A program made the translations under genes and the position numbers. This document shows positions 1 to 5,327 of a DNA stretch of 6,460 nt, one piece after another (position 1 is the stretch's first letter; each line of letters begins with the position of its first letter). Below the pieces are notes generated by a model, which was not told the DNA's origin, did not search any database, and saw nothing but the letters and a program-made list of their open reading frames with translations. This stretch comes from an uncultured Ruminiclostridium sp. (GTDB taxonomy: Bacteria > Bacillota > Clostridia > Oscillospirales > Ruminococcaceae). The DNA lies in contig CAJUQV010000050.1 in NCBI GenBank assembly GCA_910588335.1, forward strand, positions 1-6,460, read 5' to 3'.

Positions 1-22
1 AAAGGGCGTTCGCGGAATTGGG

Positions 23-157
23 TTATACGATATGCTCCTGCGCGTTTATGCTCCCAAAGAGTGAATTTAATGTCCTCTCCGCCGCAAATGGCTTTTTATA
101 GCTGTTTCCGCTCCACAAGAAATCCTCTTTGGCGGTCTTGTATCCGTTTTTTTCCAT
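23..157 (-). CDS. Possible 44-aa open frame or gene fragment, function unknown
   Basis: An ATG-started minus-strand frame reads from MEKNGYKTAKEDFLW to SINAQEHIV and stops with TAA. The mix of charged and aromatic residues looks protein-like, and the frame lies about 75 nt downstream of a good minus-strand promoter. Against it, the only purine-rich sequence before the ATG is GGAG three bases away, which is too close to be a normal ribosome binding site. The same frame is open for about 12 codons before the ATG, back to a TGA. The segment YKKPFAAERTLNSL faintly recalls the C-terminal ERxN region of some DDE transposases, so it could be a transposase remnant, but this resemblance is weak. I do not recognise a family. 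Confidence 0.25.
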   Translation of the reverse strand: MEKNGYKTAKEDFLWSGNSYKKPFAAERTLNSLFGSINAQEHIV

Positions 158-230
158 GTGCTCCGGAGTTGTCTGTGGTCGGATATGTGGTCATTTTTGA
201 GACGGCAGAGAGGAAACGGAAGTAGGGGGG

Positions 231-247
231 TATGCTATTATAGCATA
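231..247. repeat. Perfect 7-bp inverted repeat overlapping the -10 box
   Basis: TATGCTA-TTA-TAGCATA is a perfect palindrome with a 3-base centre. It covers the -10 hexamer of the minus-strand promoter and follows a run of six G. Its size and position suit an operator for a dimeric regulator. Alternatively the symmetry is a by-product of an A/T-rich extended -10 sequence. Confidence 0.5.
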
Positions 248-265
248 AACAAGACCGGAAATCAA
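237..265 (-). promoter_or_regulatory. Minus-strand sigma-A-type promoter with extended -10
   Basis: Read on the minus strand, TTGATT (265-260) is followed by exactly 17 bp and then TATAAT (242-237), a perfect -10 hexamer. TGC directly before it makes an extended -10. Transcription would start near 230 and run left through the 44-codon frame and out of the window. The -10 lies inside a perfect palindrome, so a repressor bound there would block it. Confidence 0.6.
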
Positions 266-322
266 GTCAAAAATTGAACCGCATAAAACAAAGAATAGAC
301 GCGGCAAATATGAACAAGACAA

Positions 323-339
323 ACCTGTCACTATCAGGT
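323..339 (-). terminator. Weak hairpin downstream of the kinase gene, possible terminator
   Basis: On the minus strand ACCTG and CAGGT form a 5-bp stem around a 7-base loop, followed by the T-rich TTGTCTTGTT. It lies about 80 nt past the kinase stop codon. The stem is short and the T tract is interrupted, so this is a weak call. The rest of 248-420 contains only unsupported open frames and no gene I can defend. Confidence 0.2.
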
Positions 340-420
340 AAGAATTCCGAAGTGGGAGATACGCGAAGCATCCAAGCGGTTTGACATACATGCTGAATAA
401 AAGATCTCGGATACTTTTTG

Positions 421-1725
421 TTATTTTTTACCATTCGGAAGAACGATCCGCAGCTTGAACCATTCATCAGTAATATCATAATCGAGAACGGCATTGTTTT
501 TCCTGGCAAAGGCGGAAATGCTCCTTGTGCCTATTCCGTGACCGCTTTCCTTTGAAACGGGAAGCCCGTCCTCATCAAAAGATACCGTTCCCTCATAGTT
601 GTTGGCGATCTCCACGATGTACTGCTTATTTTCGGTGGTTCTGATACGCAGCTTTTTTTGTTTGCCAACGACCCTTGCACAGGCGTTTACGGCATTATCA
701 AGAGCGTTTGCGACTGTGGCGGTAAGGTCTATGATGTCAATGTCGATATTTTCGGGCATTGAAAAATGCACCTCCGTCACGATTCCCTTGCTTTCCGCGC
801 TTTCGATGTAATACGCTAAAATTGCGTTTGCGGTAGAGTTGGAGCAATAGGAGACCTTTTTTGCATTGTCAAGCCTTTGACCTACCGTGCCGAGGTACTC
901 AAGTGCCCCAGAAATATCTCCCGCCGTAAGCATATCCGATACAACGATATAATCATACCGCATATTATGTCTTAATATTTTGATCTGCTCCTCAGTTGAA
1001 TTGATGGCTTCAAGCTGCTTTTGAAAGGATTCGCTTTGAGACAAAAGTATACCGTTTGTGTATTCGGAAAGCTGCAAATTATACTGACTTAAAAGGCTGT
1101 GGAAAATTATAACATAGACCAGCAGCATTACCGCTGTGACAGCGTAAATGTATAACGTCGCCACCGGCGATCTCGTATAATGCTCGGGATAAGTTCCTAT
1201 CAGAAAAAGCAGGATCGTAAAGCCTATAGGTACAAAGGTAAGTGTCCGCCAGCTTTTGTCGGGAAGATAATCCAACAGCATAAACTTCCTTCTTAAAAGT
1301 TTATATTCGGCAAAAATACACAAAGCATAGCTGCCGAGCCTTATCATTAGATCCACTATTTTTCCTCCGCCTAAAACAGTGACGGCGATAGTTTGTGAAA
1401 CGGCAAGCATCACTGATATGCTCAGCTGCATAGTATAATTGAATATCGCCTGCCACGGTGAAAAGTTGGATATAAAATAAAGGACAAGCATTGCGGGAAC
1501 GGACAGCGCGGGAATACAGAATCGCAGCGTAACGGTTAAACCGAGAAGCTTCATTGCGGCAAACGTATAAATACATACCCACAGCAGATATGACGCAAGC
1601 AGAATAATGATCTTCTTTGCTTTGCTTTGTATTTTCATGCAGGAGGACATCATGGCAAGCGTGCCAACCACAACGACCAATGTTTTTACCATATAATAAG
1701 CGATATCGTTTTCAAAGGTTATCAC
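421..1725 (-). CDS. AgrC-like GHKL sensor histidine kinase
   Basis: 434-aa membrane histidine kinase of a two-component system, expected to autophosphorylate and pass the phosphate to the adjacent LytTR regulator. Hydrophobic stretches at about residues 13-30, 38-58, 61-87, 91-118, 124-143, 161-178 and 189-211 suggest a seven-TM sensor without a large extracellular domain, as in peptide-sensing AgrC/ComD kinases. A helical linker (about 212-250) leads to the phosphoacceptor motif LRHNMRYDY with His253. The GHKL ATPase domain follows, with N box NALDNAVNAC (340-349) and G box GHGIGTRS (395-402). The start is GTG at 1725. GGAGG at 1738-1734 lies 8 nt upstream, inside the end of the regulator gene, and the 14-bp overlap suggests translational coupling. 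The signal is unknown: no agrB or agrD homologue is visible in the window. Confidence 0.93.
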   Translation of the reverse strand: MITFENDIAYYMVKTLVVVVGTLAMMSSCMKIQSKAKKIIILLASYLLWVCIYTFAAMKLLGLTVTLRFCIPALSVPAMLVLYFISNFSPWQAIFNYTMQLSISVMLAVSQTIAVTVLGGGKIVDLMIRLGSYALCIFAEYKLLRRKFMLLDYLPDKSWRTLTFVPIGFTILLFLIGTYPEHYTRSPVATLYIYAVTAVMLLVYVIIFHSLLSQYNLQLSEYTNGILLSQSESFQKQLEAINSTEEQIKILRHNMRYDYIVVSDMLTAGDISGALEYLGTVGQRLDNAKKVSYCSNSTANAILAYYIESAESKGIVTEVHFSMPENIDIDIIDLTATVANALDNAVNACARVVGKQKKLRIRTTENKQYIVEIANNYEGTVSFDEDGLPVSKESGHGIGTRSISAFARKNNAVLDYDITDEWFKLRIVLPNGKK

Positions 1726-2449
1726 TGTACCTGCCTCCGTTCAGCTCGTGGTCTATATATTTTTTCCTTGCCTCGGCATATTTTCTTGTGACCGGCAGAA
1801 CCGTTCCGTCTGACATGACAAAGCCAACGGCGTTTACGGTTCTGATATGCTCCATATTTACAAGATAACTGGCGGAACTCTTTACAAAAGGGCCGTTTTC
1901 AATATATTCCGCTATCATGCTGTCAAATGTTACGCGGAAGTAAATGCTTTCAATAGTATCCCCTCCCGTAATATGATATATCATGCGATGGTTGTAGTAT
2001 TCAATGTAAATAATATCCTTGGCGCATACTGAGGTCGTTCCCGTGGCGCACTTTAAAACAAAATGCCGTTTCGGCTTTCTTATATGAAAAAAGCACTCCG
2101 AAAGCTCTGCTGTGATTTTTTCCTTTTCAACGGGTTTTATAAGGTAGGAAAACGCTTTTACCGAATAGGACTCCAAAGCGTAGTCCTTTGACGTGGTGAG
2201 AAATATTATATACGCTCCGGGGGCTTTCCGTCTGATGGCTTGCCCCAGCTCAATGCCATTCATATCGGGCATTATTATATCCAGTATGTAAATATCAGCG
2301 CCGGTCTCCTCCTGCTCGAGAAGCTTCCTGCCCGAGGAAAACGCGCTGATTTTTGTGGGTATGTTAATTGTCCCGACATATTCGTTGATCATATCGCATA
2401 TTTTTTCAAGCTCGGCACTGTTGTCATCGCATACTGAAATACGGTACAT
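1712..2449 (-). CDS. LytTR-family response regulator (AgrA/LytR type)
   Basis: 245-aa DNA-binding response regulator paired with the overlapping kinase. The N-terminal receiver domain has the acidic pocket Asp8-Asp9 (VCDDN), phosphoacceptor Asp57 (ILDIIMPDMNG), Thr85/Thr86 and Lys105 in the KP motif. A LytTR domain fills about 133-235 (KCATGTTSV, KDIIYIEYYNH, FVKSSASYLVNMEHI, VLPVTRKYA). LytTR proteins bind direct repeats of about 9 bp spaced two helical turns apart, and such a repeat lies 75 bp upstream of this gene. The start chosen is ATG at 2449, because GGGGGA at 2462-2457 sits 7 nt upstream; a TTG at 2455 would leave only one base. Likely autoregulated, because its own promoter adjoins the repeat. 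Confidence 0.94.
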   Translation of the reverse strand: MYRISVCDDNSAELEKICDMINEYVGTINIPTKISAFSSGRKLLEQEETGADIYILDIIMPDMNGIELGQAIRRKAPGAYIIFLTTSKDYALESYSVKAFSYLIKPVEKEKITAELSECFFHIRKPKRHFVLKCATGTTSVCAKDIIYIEYYNHRMIYHITGGDTIESIYFRVTFDSMIAEYIENGPFVKSSASYLVNMEHIRTVNAVGFVMSDGTVLPVTRKYAEARKKYIDHELNGGRYSDNL

Positions 2450-2484
2450 CGGCAAATCCCCCGGTAAAAAAGCGATTTTATTAT

Positions 2485-2513
2485 ATTATACTACATATAT
2501 AGGCATATTGCAA
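2485..2513 (-). promoter_or_regulatory. Promoter of the regulator-kinase operon
   Basis: On the minus strand, TTGCAA (2513-2508), a 17-bp spacer and a perfect TATAAT (2490-2485) form a sigma-A promoter. The start site would be near 2478, leaving a leader of about 30 nt with GGGGGA as ribosome binding site. Its -35 box lies 10 bp from the edge of the LytTR-type direct repeat, so the regulator could affect its own operon. Confidence 0.7.
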
Positions 2514-2523
2514 GCAGGGCATA

Positions 2524-2560
2524 CGTCAAATAAGTGATTTTTCCGTCATTTAAGTGATTT
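2524..2560. promoter_or_regulatory. Candidate LytTR-regulator binding site (17-bp direct repeat, 20-bp period)
   Basis: CGTCAAATAAGTGATTT (2524-2540) recurs as CGTCATTTAAGTGATTT (2544-2560), 15 of 17 bases identical and offset by exactly 20 bp. The core TCATTTAAG matches the known AgrA half-site ACAGTTAAG at 7 of 9 positions, and TCAAATAAG at 6 of 9. Two direct half-sites about 20-21 bp apart, just upstream of a -35 box, is the standard layout for AgrA/ComE/VirR-type LytTR activators. The repeat sits between two divergent promoters, 3 bp from the plus-strand -35 and 10 bp from the minus-strand -35. The match to the neighbouring regulator is an inference. Confidence 0.7.
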
Positions 2561-2563
2561 ATA

Positions 2564-2592
2564 TTGAAAACTTGCCATGGATTTGCTAAAAT
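2564..2592 (+). promoter_or_regulatory. Divergent promoter leading to the diguanylate cyclase gene
   Basis: TTGAAA (2564-2569), a 17-bp spacer and TAAAAT (2587-2592), preceded by TGC, form an extended -10 sigma-A promoter. It begins 3 bp after the second LytTR-type half-site, so activation by the neighbouring response regulator is likely. The start would be near 2599, giving an unusually long leader of about 250 nt before the cyclase start codon. Confidence 0.65.
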
Positions 2593-2598
2593 GCTCAA

Positions 2599-2847
2599 GT
2601 AAACAAAAAGTAAAGCAAGGAGGTCAGCGGATATACCAAAACGCGCTAATATATACCAGTTTGTAGGAGAAACCTATAATGTGACACAATGCAGGCGCAT
2701 TAAATTTCTGCTTTTGGTCAACCTCTATATACAGGCTGAATTTAAAATTGGAGCTGTTCGAGCTTCAGGGTGTTACAAACCTCTCTCGAAGAAAAATTAT
2801 AATGGTTTTCGCTTTAAGCTTTAAAATAATAGAAGGGGAAGCGATCG
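2599..2847 (+). other. Long leader of the cyclase transcript; possible small ORF or regulatory RNA
   Basis: This stretch follows the LytTR-linked promoter. A perfect AAGGAGGT lies at 2617-2624, about 18 nt from the predicted start of transcription. The codon at the right distance is ATA (2631), opening only 11 codons (IYQNALIYTSL) to a TAG at 2664. A second weak possibility is GTG at 2681 behind AGGAGA, giving 47 aa (VTQCRRIKFLLLVNLYIQ... to TAA at 2822); it overlaps the left copy of the 24-bp repeat. A stem-loop can form from TTCGAG (2757-2762) and CTCGAA (2785-2790). I see no c-di-GMP riboswitch motif and no clear terminator before the cyclase gene. Confidence 0.4.
2716..2739 (+). repeat. 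Left copy of a 24-bp inverted repeat flanking the cyclase gene
   Basis: The sequence starts GGTCAACCTCTATATACAG and ends GCTGA. It matches the reverse complement of 4161-4184 at 22 of 24 positions; the differences are C/T at base 10 and G/T at base 20. It lies inside the leader, about 110 bp before the cyclase start codon. It could be a regulator site, an end of a decayed mobile unit, or paired RNA ends. Confidence 0.65.
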
Positions 2848-4131
2848 ATGGCAAACAAAAGATTTGGTTTAACCGGCAAAGTCGCAGCTATGACGATATT
2901 GCCGCTTATTATACTGTCGTTCGTTATGTCGGTGTATATCGGATATTGGGGTTACCACAATATTTGCGACGAGGTATCTCACGAAATGTCGGGCATATGC
3001 GTAAGTGTGTTTGAGATGCTTAAGCACAATCGGCGGTATATGACAGAAAAATATGATTTTTTTATTGATAATCCGGATTTATTTGACGGTATAACCGAAA
3101 GCACCGGAATATACATAACAATATTTGAGGGAGATGAGAGAAGGATTACCACAGTGACCAATGCGGTCGGAGAACGCGCCGTAGGCACAAAGGCGGCTTC
3201 CGAGGTCGTTGATACGGTTATAGGCAGGAACGAGGAATTTTTTTCGGATAATGTGGACGTAAACGGCACGCCGTTCTTCGGATATTATATGCCGTTGACC
3301 GATTCGGGAGGAGCAGTCACTGGAATGGTTTTTGCGGGAAAAAGCCGCGAATCGGTGATGGTGAATCTGTTTAATTCGGTGGCGGGTTCGCTGGCGCTTT
3401 CATGGGTAACTGCGCTGGCGGCGGGTCTGCTGAGCGTGCTGGTATCCAAGAGAATGGTAGACTCGCTGCTGGCGGCGGCGAATTTTCTCAAAATGATCTC
3501 CCGGGGTGATATGGATTGCGCGGCAGACAGCCGATTTGTAGACCGCCGCGACGAGATAGGCGATATGGGAATAATCGCGGTAAGGTTTCAGCAGGCGCTG
3601 AAAAACCTGATTTTTAACGACCCGCTTACGGGACTTTACAACCGCCGCGCCTGCGGGATAAAAATGAACGATATGCGTATAAAAACGGAGACGGAGAACG
3701 CCCCGTTTGTGGCGGCGATAGGTGACATTGACTTTTTCAAGCAGTATAACGATAACTATGGTCACGCCTGCGGCGATGAGATTTTAAAGGATATTGCCGA
3801 TATTTTGCTTAATGGGGTCAAAGATATAGGCTTTGCGGCGCGCTGGGGCGGCGAGGAATTTCTGCTGATTTTCGGCGTTCCGTATAAAGAGGCGGCTGCG
3901 GCAATCAGTCGTATAATGGATAATATACATGATTATCGTTGCAGATACGATGGTATGGAGCTTTCGGTAACAATGACATTCGGTATAGCGGATTACTGCG
4001 GAGGAACAGTAGACGCGCTGGTGAAAGCGGCGGACGATAAGCTGTACTATGGCAAAAATCACGGCAGGGATCGCGTTGTTGAATATATTCCGCAGGAAAT
4101 TGAAGAGCAAAGTATCAAGCAGGCTCAGTGA
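2848..4131 (+). CDS. Membrane diguanylate cyclase (Cache-like sensor, HAMP, GGEEF)
   Basis: 427-aa enzyme predicted to make cyclic di-GMP from two GTP at the inner face of the membrane. One TM segment lies at about 15-36. An extracellular domain of about 140 residues (about 38-177) follows, resembling single Cache sensors and ending GYYMPLTDSGGAVTGMVFAGK. The second TM is at about 180-200, then a HAMP-like linker (201-250, with DRRDEIGDM). The GGDEF domain starts at DPLTGLYNRR (258-267) and carries GDIDFFKQYND (292-302) and the active-site loop RWGGEEF with GGEEF at 334-338. The inhibitory I-site RxxD expected at 325-328 is KDIG here, so product inhibition is probably lost. Start ATG at 2848 has AAGGGG at 2833-2838. 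Probably regulated by the adjacent LytTR system. Confidence 0.95.
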   Translation: MANKRFGLTGKVAAMTILPLIILSFVMSVYIGYWGYHNICDEVSHEMSGICVSVFEMLKHNRRYMTEKYDFFIDNPDLFDGITESTGIYITIFEGDERRITTVTNAVGERAVGTKAASEVVDTVIGRNEEFFSDNVDVNGTPFFGYYMPLTDSGGAVTGMVFAGKSRESVMVNLFNSVAGSLALSWVTALAAGLLSVLVSKRMVDSLLAAANFLKMISRGDMDCAADSRFVDRRDEIGDMGIIAVRFQQALKNLIFNDPLTGLYNRRACGIKMNDMRIKTETENAPFVAAIGDIDFFKQYNDNYGHACGDEILKDIADILLNGVKDIGFAARWGGEEFLLIFGVPYKEAAAAISRIMDNIHDYRCRYDGMELSVTMTFGIADYCGGTVDALVKAADDKLYYGKNHGRDRVVEYIPQEIEEQSIKQAQ

Positions 4132-4160
4132 AAGATAAAAAAGGTTTTATATTTTTATGG

Positions 4161-4184
4161 TCAGACTGTATATAAAGGTTGACC
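4161..4184 (-). repeat. Right copy of the 24-bp inverted repeat flanking the cyclase gene
   Basis: It starts 30 bp after the cyclase stop codon and is the reverse complement of 2716-2739 with two mismatches. With two extra bases on its left (GG at 4159-4160) it also has self-complementary ends, GGTCA and TGACC, and could form a small hairpin. The left copy cannot, because it ends TGAAT. No matching target-site duplication is evident outside the two copies. Confidence 0.65.
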
Positions 4185-4215
4185 TAAATTGGATTAATTA
4201 AAAAAGTTTTCAAAA

Positions 4216-4329
4216 TTTCCGCTAAGTATACTCATTTTCACTTCGTTCCGGAAGTTTTGCGCAAATTGTAACAAATTGCTGTAAGGCAAAACCTTCACAT
4301 TGCTCAAAACTTGGCATACTTAGCGGAAA
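4216..4329. repeat. 114-bp palindromic element with 14-bp perfect inverted ends
   Basis: TTTCCGCTAAGTAT (4216-4229) and ATACTTAGCGGAAA (4316-4329) are perfect inverted copies. Inside, AAGTTTTGCGCA near 4253-4264 pairs with TGCTCAAAACTT (4301-4312) with one mismatch, so most of the element folds into one long imperfect hairpin. CAAATTG also occurs twice directly (4262-4268, 4272-4278). The size and structure suggest a MITE-like or REP-like unit or a structured RNA. No target-site duplication is visible and no protein is encoded. 4132-4215 is A/T-rich and otherwise holds only the repeat at 4161-4184. Confidence 0.6.
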
Positions 4330-4336
4330 CCGCGCG

Positions 4337-4358
4337 CGTTTGCGTTCGCAAACGAACG
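4337..4358. repeat. Overlapping alternative hairpins upstream of the Cys-rich gene
   Basis: CGTTTGCGTTCGCAAACG (4337-4354) is a perfect palindrome. It overlaps a second inverted repeat, CGTTCG-CAAA-CGAACG (4343-4358). The two stems exclude each other. Smaller stems follow: TGCGC/GCGCA at 4375-4391 and AGCTT/AAGCT at 4399-4415. They lie within about 110 bp of the next start codon and could form a leader structure, but nothing shows that they are transcribed with it. Confidence 0.4.
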
Positions 4359-4449
4359 ACTTCTTGAAATTTCATGCGCCGACATTGCGCAACATATAAG
4401 CTTTTTCTACAAGCTGAAATAAACATGGTGTTTTGCGGAGGAAATAATT

Positions 4450-4659
4450 ATGACAAGCTGTGAAAACAAACGACCGTGCTCGTGTACATACGATTGTCCG
4501 CGGCACGGAAAATGCTGTGAATGTGTAGCGCACCACCGCGACAATGACGAAGGCATACCGGGCTGCTTTTTTTCAGCAGAGACGGAAGCTACCTATGACA
4601 GAAGCATACAGAATTTAGCAAAGGATCGCGGAATTATTGTTGTGAAGAAAATAAAGTGA
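4450..4659 (+). CDS. Small eight-cysteine protein, DUF6485-like
   Basis: 69-aa soluble protein of unknown function. Eight cysteines lie in the first 39 residues (Cys4, 10, 12, 16, 22, 23, 25, 39), in the pattern CSCTYDCPRHGKCCECVAHHR followed by IPGCFFS and an EATYDRS segment. I recall this layout from the DUF6485 family of Clostridia, but could not check it. The clustered Cys and His residues suggest a bound zinc or iron-sulfur centre, which is inference. ATG at 4450 has GGAGG at 4437-4441 with 8-nt spacing, a strong ribosome binding site. Its TGA overlaps the GTG that begins the broken downstream gene. No convincing promoter was found before it; TATAAG at 4395-4400 lacks a good -35. Confidence 0.85.
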   Translation: MTSCENKRPCSCTYDCPRHGKCCECVAHHRDNDEGIPGCFFSAETEATYDRSIQNLAKDRGIIVVKKIK

Positions 4660-4979
4660 AAAAGCTTTTAAGCATTAGCGCACTATCTGCGTTAGTTATC
4701 GGGGCGTTTATGGGGAGGCAATGCGCATGAGAATACCCGCTCGCCTGTCAAGGGTAAAAAAACGGCGTATATAATAAATACGACCGAAAGCGACGTTTTT
4801 CACAAACTGCTCAAAGTCTTGTACTGTGACCGCGGAAAACTCGGAATAACCTGCGATACTTTTTCACGGACGGCGACAGCGTAAGTTCAGGAAAACAGTT
4901 GCGTATTGCGCTGAAAACGGATATAACGAACGATTATCTTGTTACAAACGATTGGCTTGTCGATTGTATCGGGTATTAG
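4656..4979 (+). pseudogene. Small gene broken by two single-base frameshifts, function unknown
   Basis: GTG at 4656 overlaps the preceding stop codon (GTGA) and opens KKLLSISALSALVIGAFMG, a signal-peptide or TM-like start, but the frame stops at TGA 4728. Deleting one G from the GGGG run at 4712-4715 continues into GNAHENTRSPVKGKKTAYI... up to GKLGITCDT, which then stops at TAA 4882. Adding one T to the TTTTT run at 4860-4864 continues into FFTDGDSVSSGK... to NDWLVDCIGY and TAG at 4977. The restored product is 107 aa. Both breaks fall in homopolymers, so this is a decayed gene, a phase-variable gene, or two sequencing errors. I do not recognise the family. The remaining 4980-5017 is an A/T-rich spacer carrying the next ribosome binding site. 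Confidence 0.6.
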
Positions 4980-5017
4980 TTATACATTTTAATTAAATTT
5001 ATTTGGAGGTAAAACAT

Positions 5018-5314
5018 ATGAATATCGTTAAAAATTCAGAGGGTAAAATCCTTAATATTGCGTTGGAGGGCAGATTAGACACAACGACAGCGCCGCAGCT
5101 TGAAGCAGAATTCAAGAAGAGCATAGCCGACAACACCGAACTCAACCTTGACTTTGCGAAGCTGGAGTACATATCGTCTGCAGGTCTGCGCGTGCTGCTG
5201 GCGGCGCAGAAGGTGATGAACAAGCAGGGAAAAATGGTTATCCGTAACGTAAACGACGTGGTTTCCGAGGTATTCGAGGTGACGGGCTTTGCGGATATTC
5301 TGACTATCGAGTGA
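5018..5314 (+). CDS. STAS-domain anti-sigma-factor antagonist
   Basis: 98-aa single-domain STAS protein of the SpoIIAA/RsbV type. Such proteins bind a kinase-type anti-sigma factor and so release its sigma factor, switched by phosphorylation of a serine. Visible features are the opening strand KILNIALEGRLDTTTAPQLE (10-29), the motif YISSAGLRVLLAAQK (51-65) with Ser54 aligning to the phosphorylated serine of SpoIIAA, and the C-terminal VSEVFEVTGFADILTIE. The start is ATG at 5018 with GGAGG at 5005-5009; a TTG at 5003 would overlap that site. The stop is 13 nt from the export-protein start, so it belongs to the export operon. No anti-sigma factor or sigma gene is visible, so the partner is unknown and may lie to the right or elsewhere. 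Confidence 0.92.
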   Translation: MNIVKNSEGKILNIALEGRLDTTTAPQLEAEFKKSIADNTELNLDFAKLEYISSAGLRVLLAAQKVMNKQGKMVIRNVNDVVSEVFEVTGFADILTIE

Positions 5315-5327
5315 GGAAAAGGGAAAA

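Noticed and set aside
191..391. 66-aa hydrophobic minus-strand frame downstream of the kinase, considered as an AgrD-like signal peptide
   Set aside because: No ribosome binding site before its ATG, no amphipathic-leader/Cys-core/acidic-tail layout of AgrD, and it runs through the minus-strand promoter.
267..420. Minus-strand hydrophobic frame ending FIFAASILCFMRFNF
   Set aside because: It is open across the kinase gene end in another frame, and no start within the spacer has a ribosome binding site.
2681..2824. 47-aa GTG-started frame in the cyclase leader
   Set aside because: Weak start with about 11-nt spacing, unremarkable composition, and it contains one copy of the 24-bp repeat; noted under the leader but not called as a gene.
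2599..2847. c-di-GMP riboswitch in the leader of the cyclase gene
   Set aside because: I could not find the conserved GEMM-type core or a clear terminator; a covariance-model search would settle it.
4137..4152. ATAAAA-AAGG-TTTTAT stem as terminator of the cyclase gene
   Set aside because: The stem is A/T only, with no G/C-rich stem followed by a clean T tract.
4949..4990. Promoter TTGTCG/TATACA before the STAS gene
   Set aside because: Both hexamers match poorly and the spacer is 18 bp; a promoter is expected near here but this one is not convincing.
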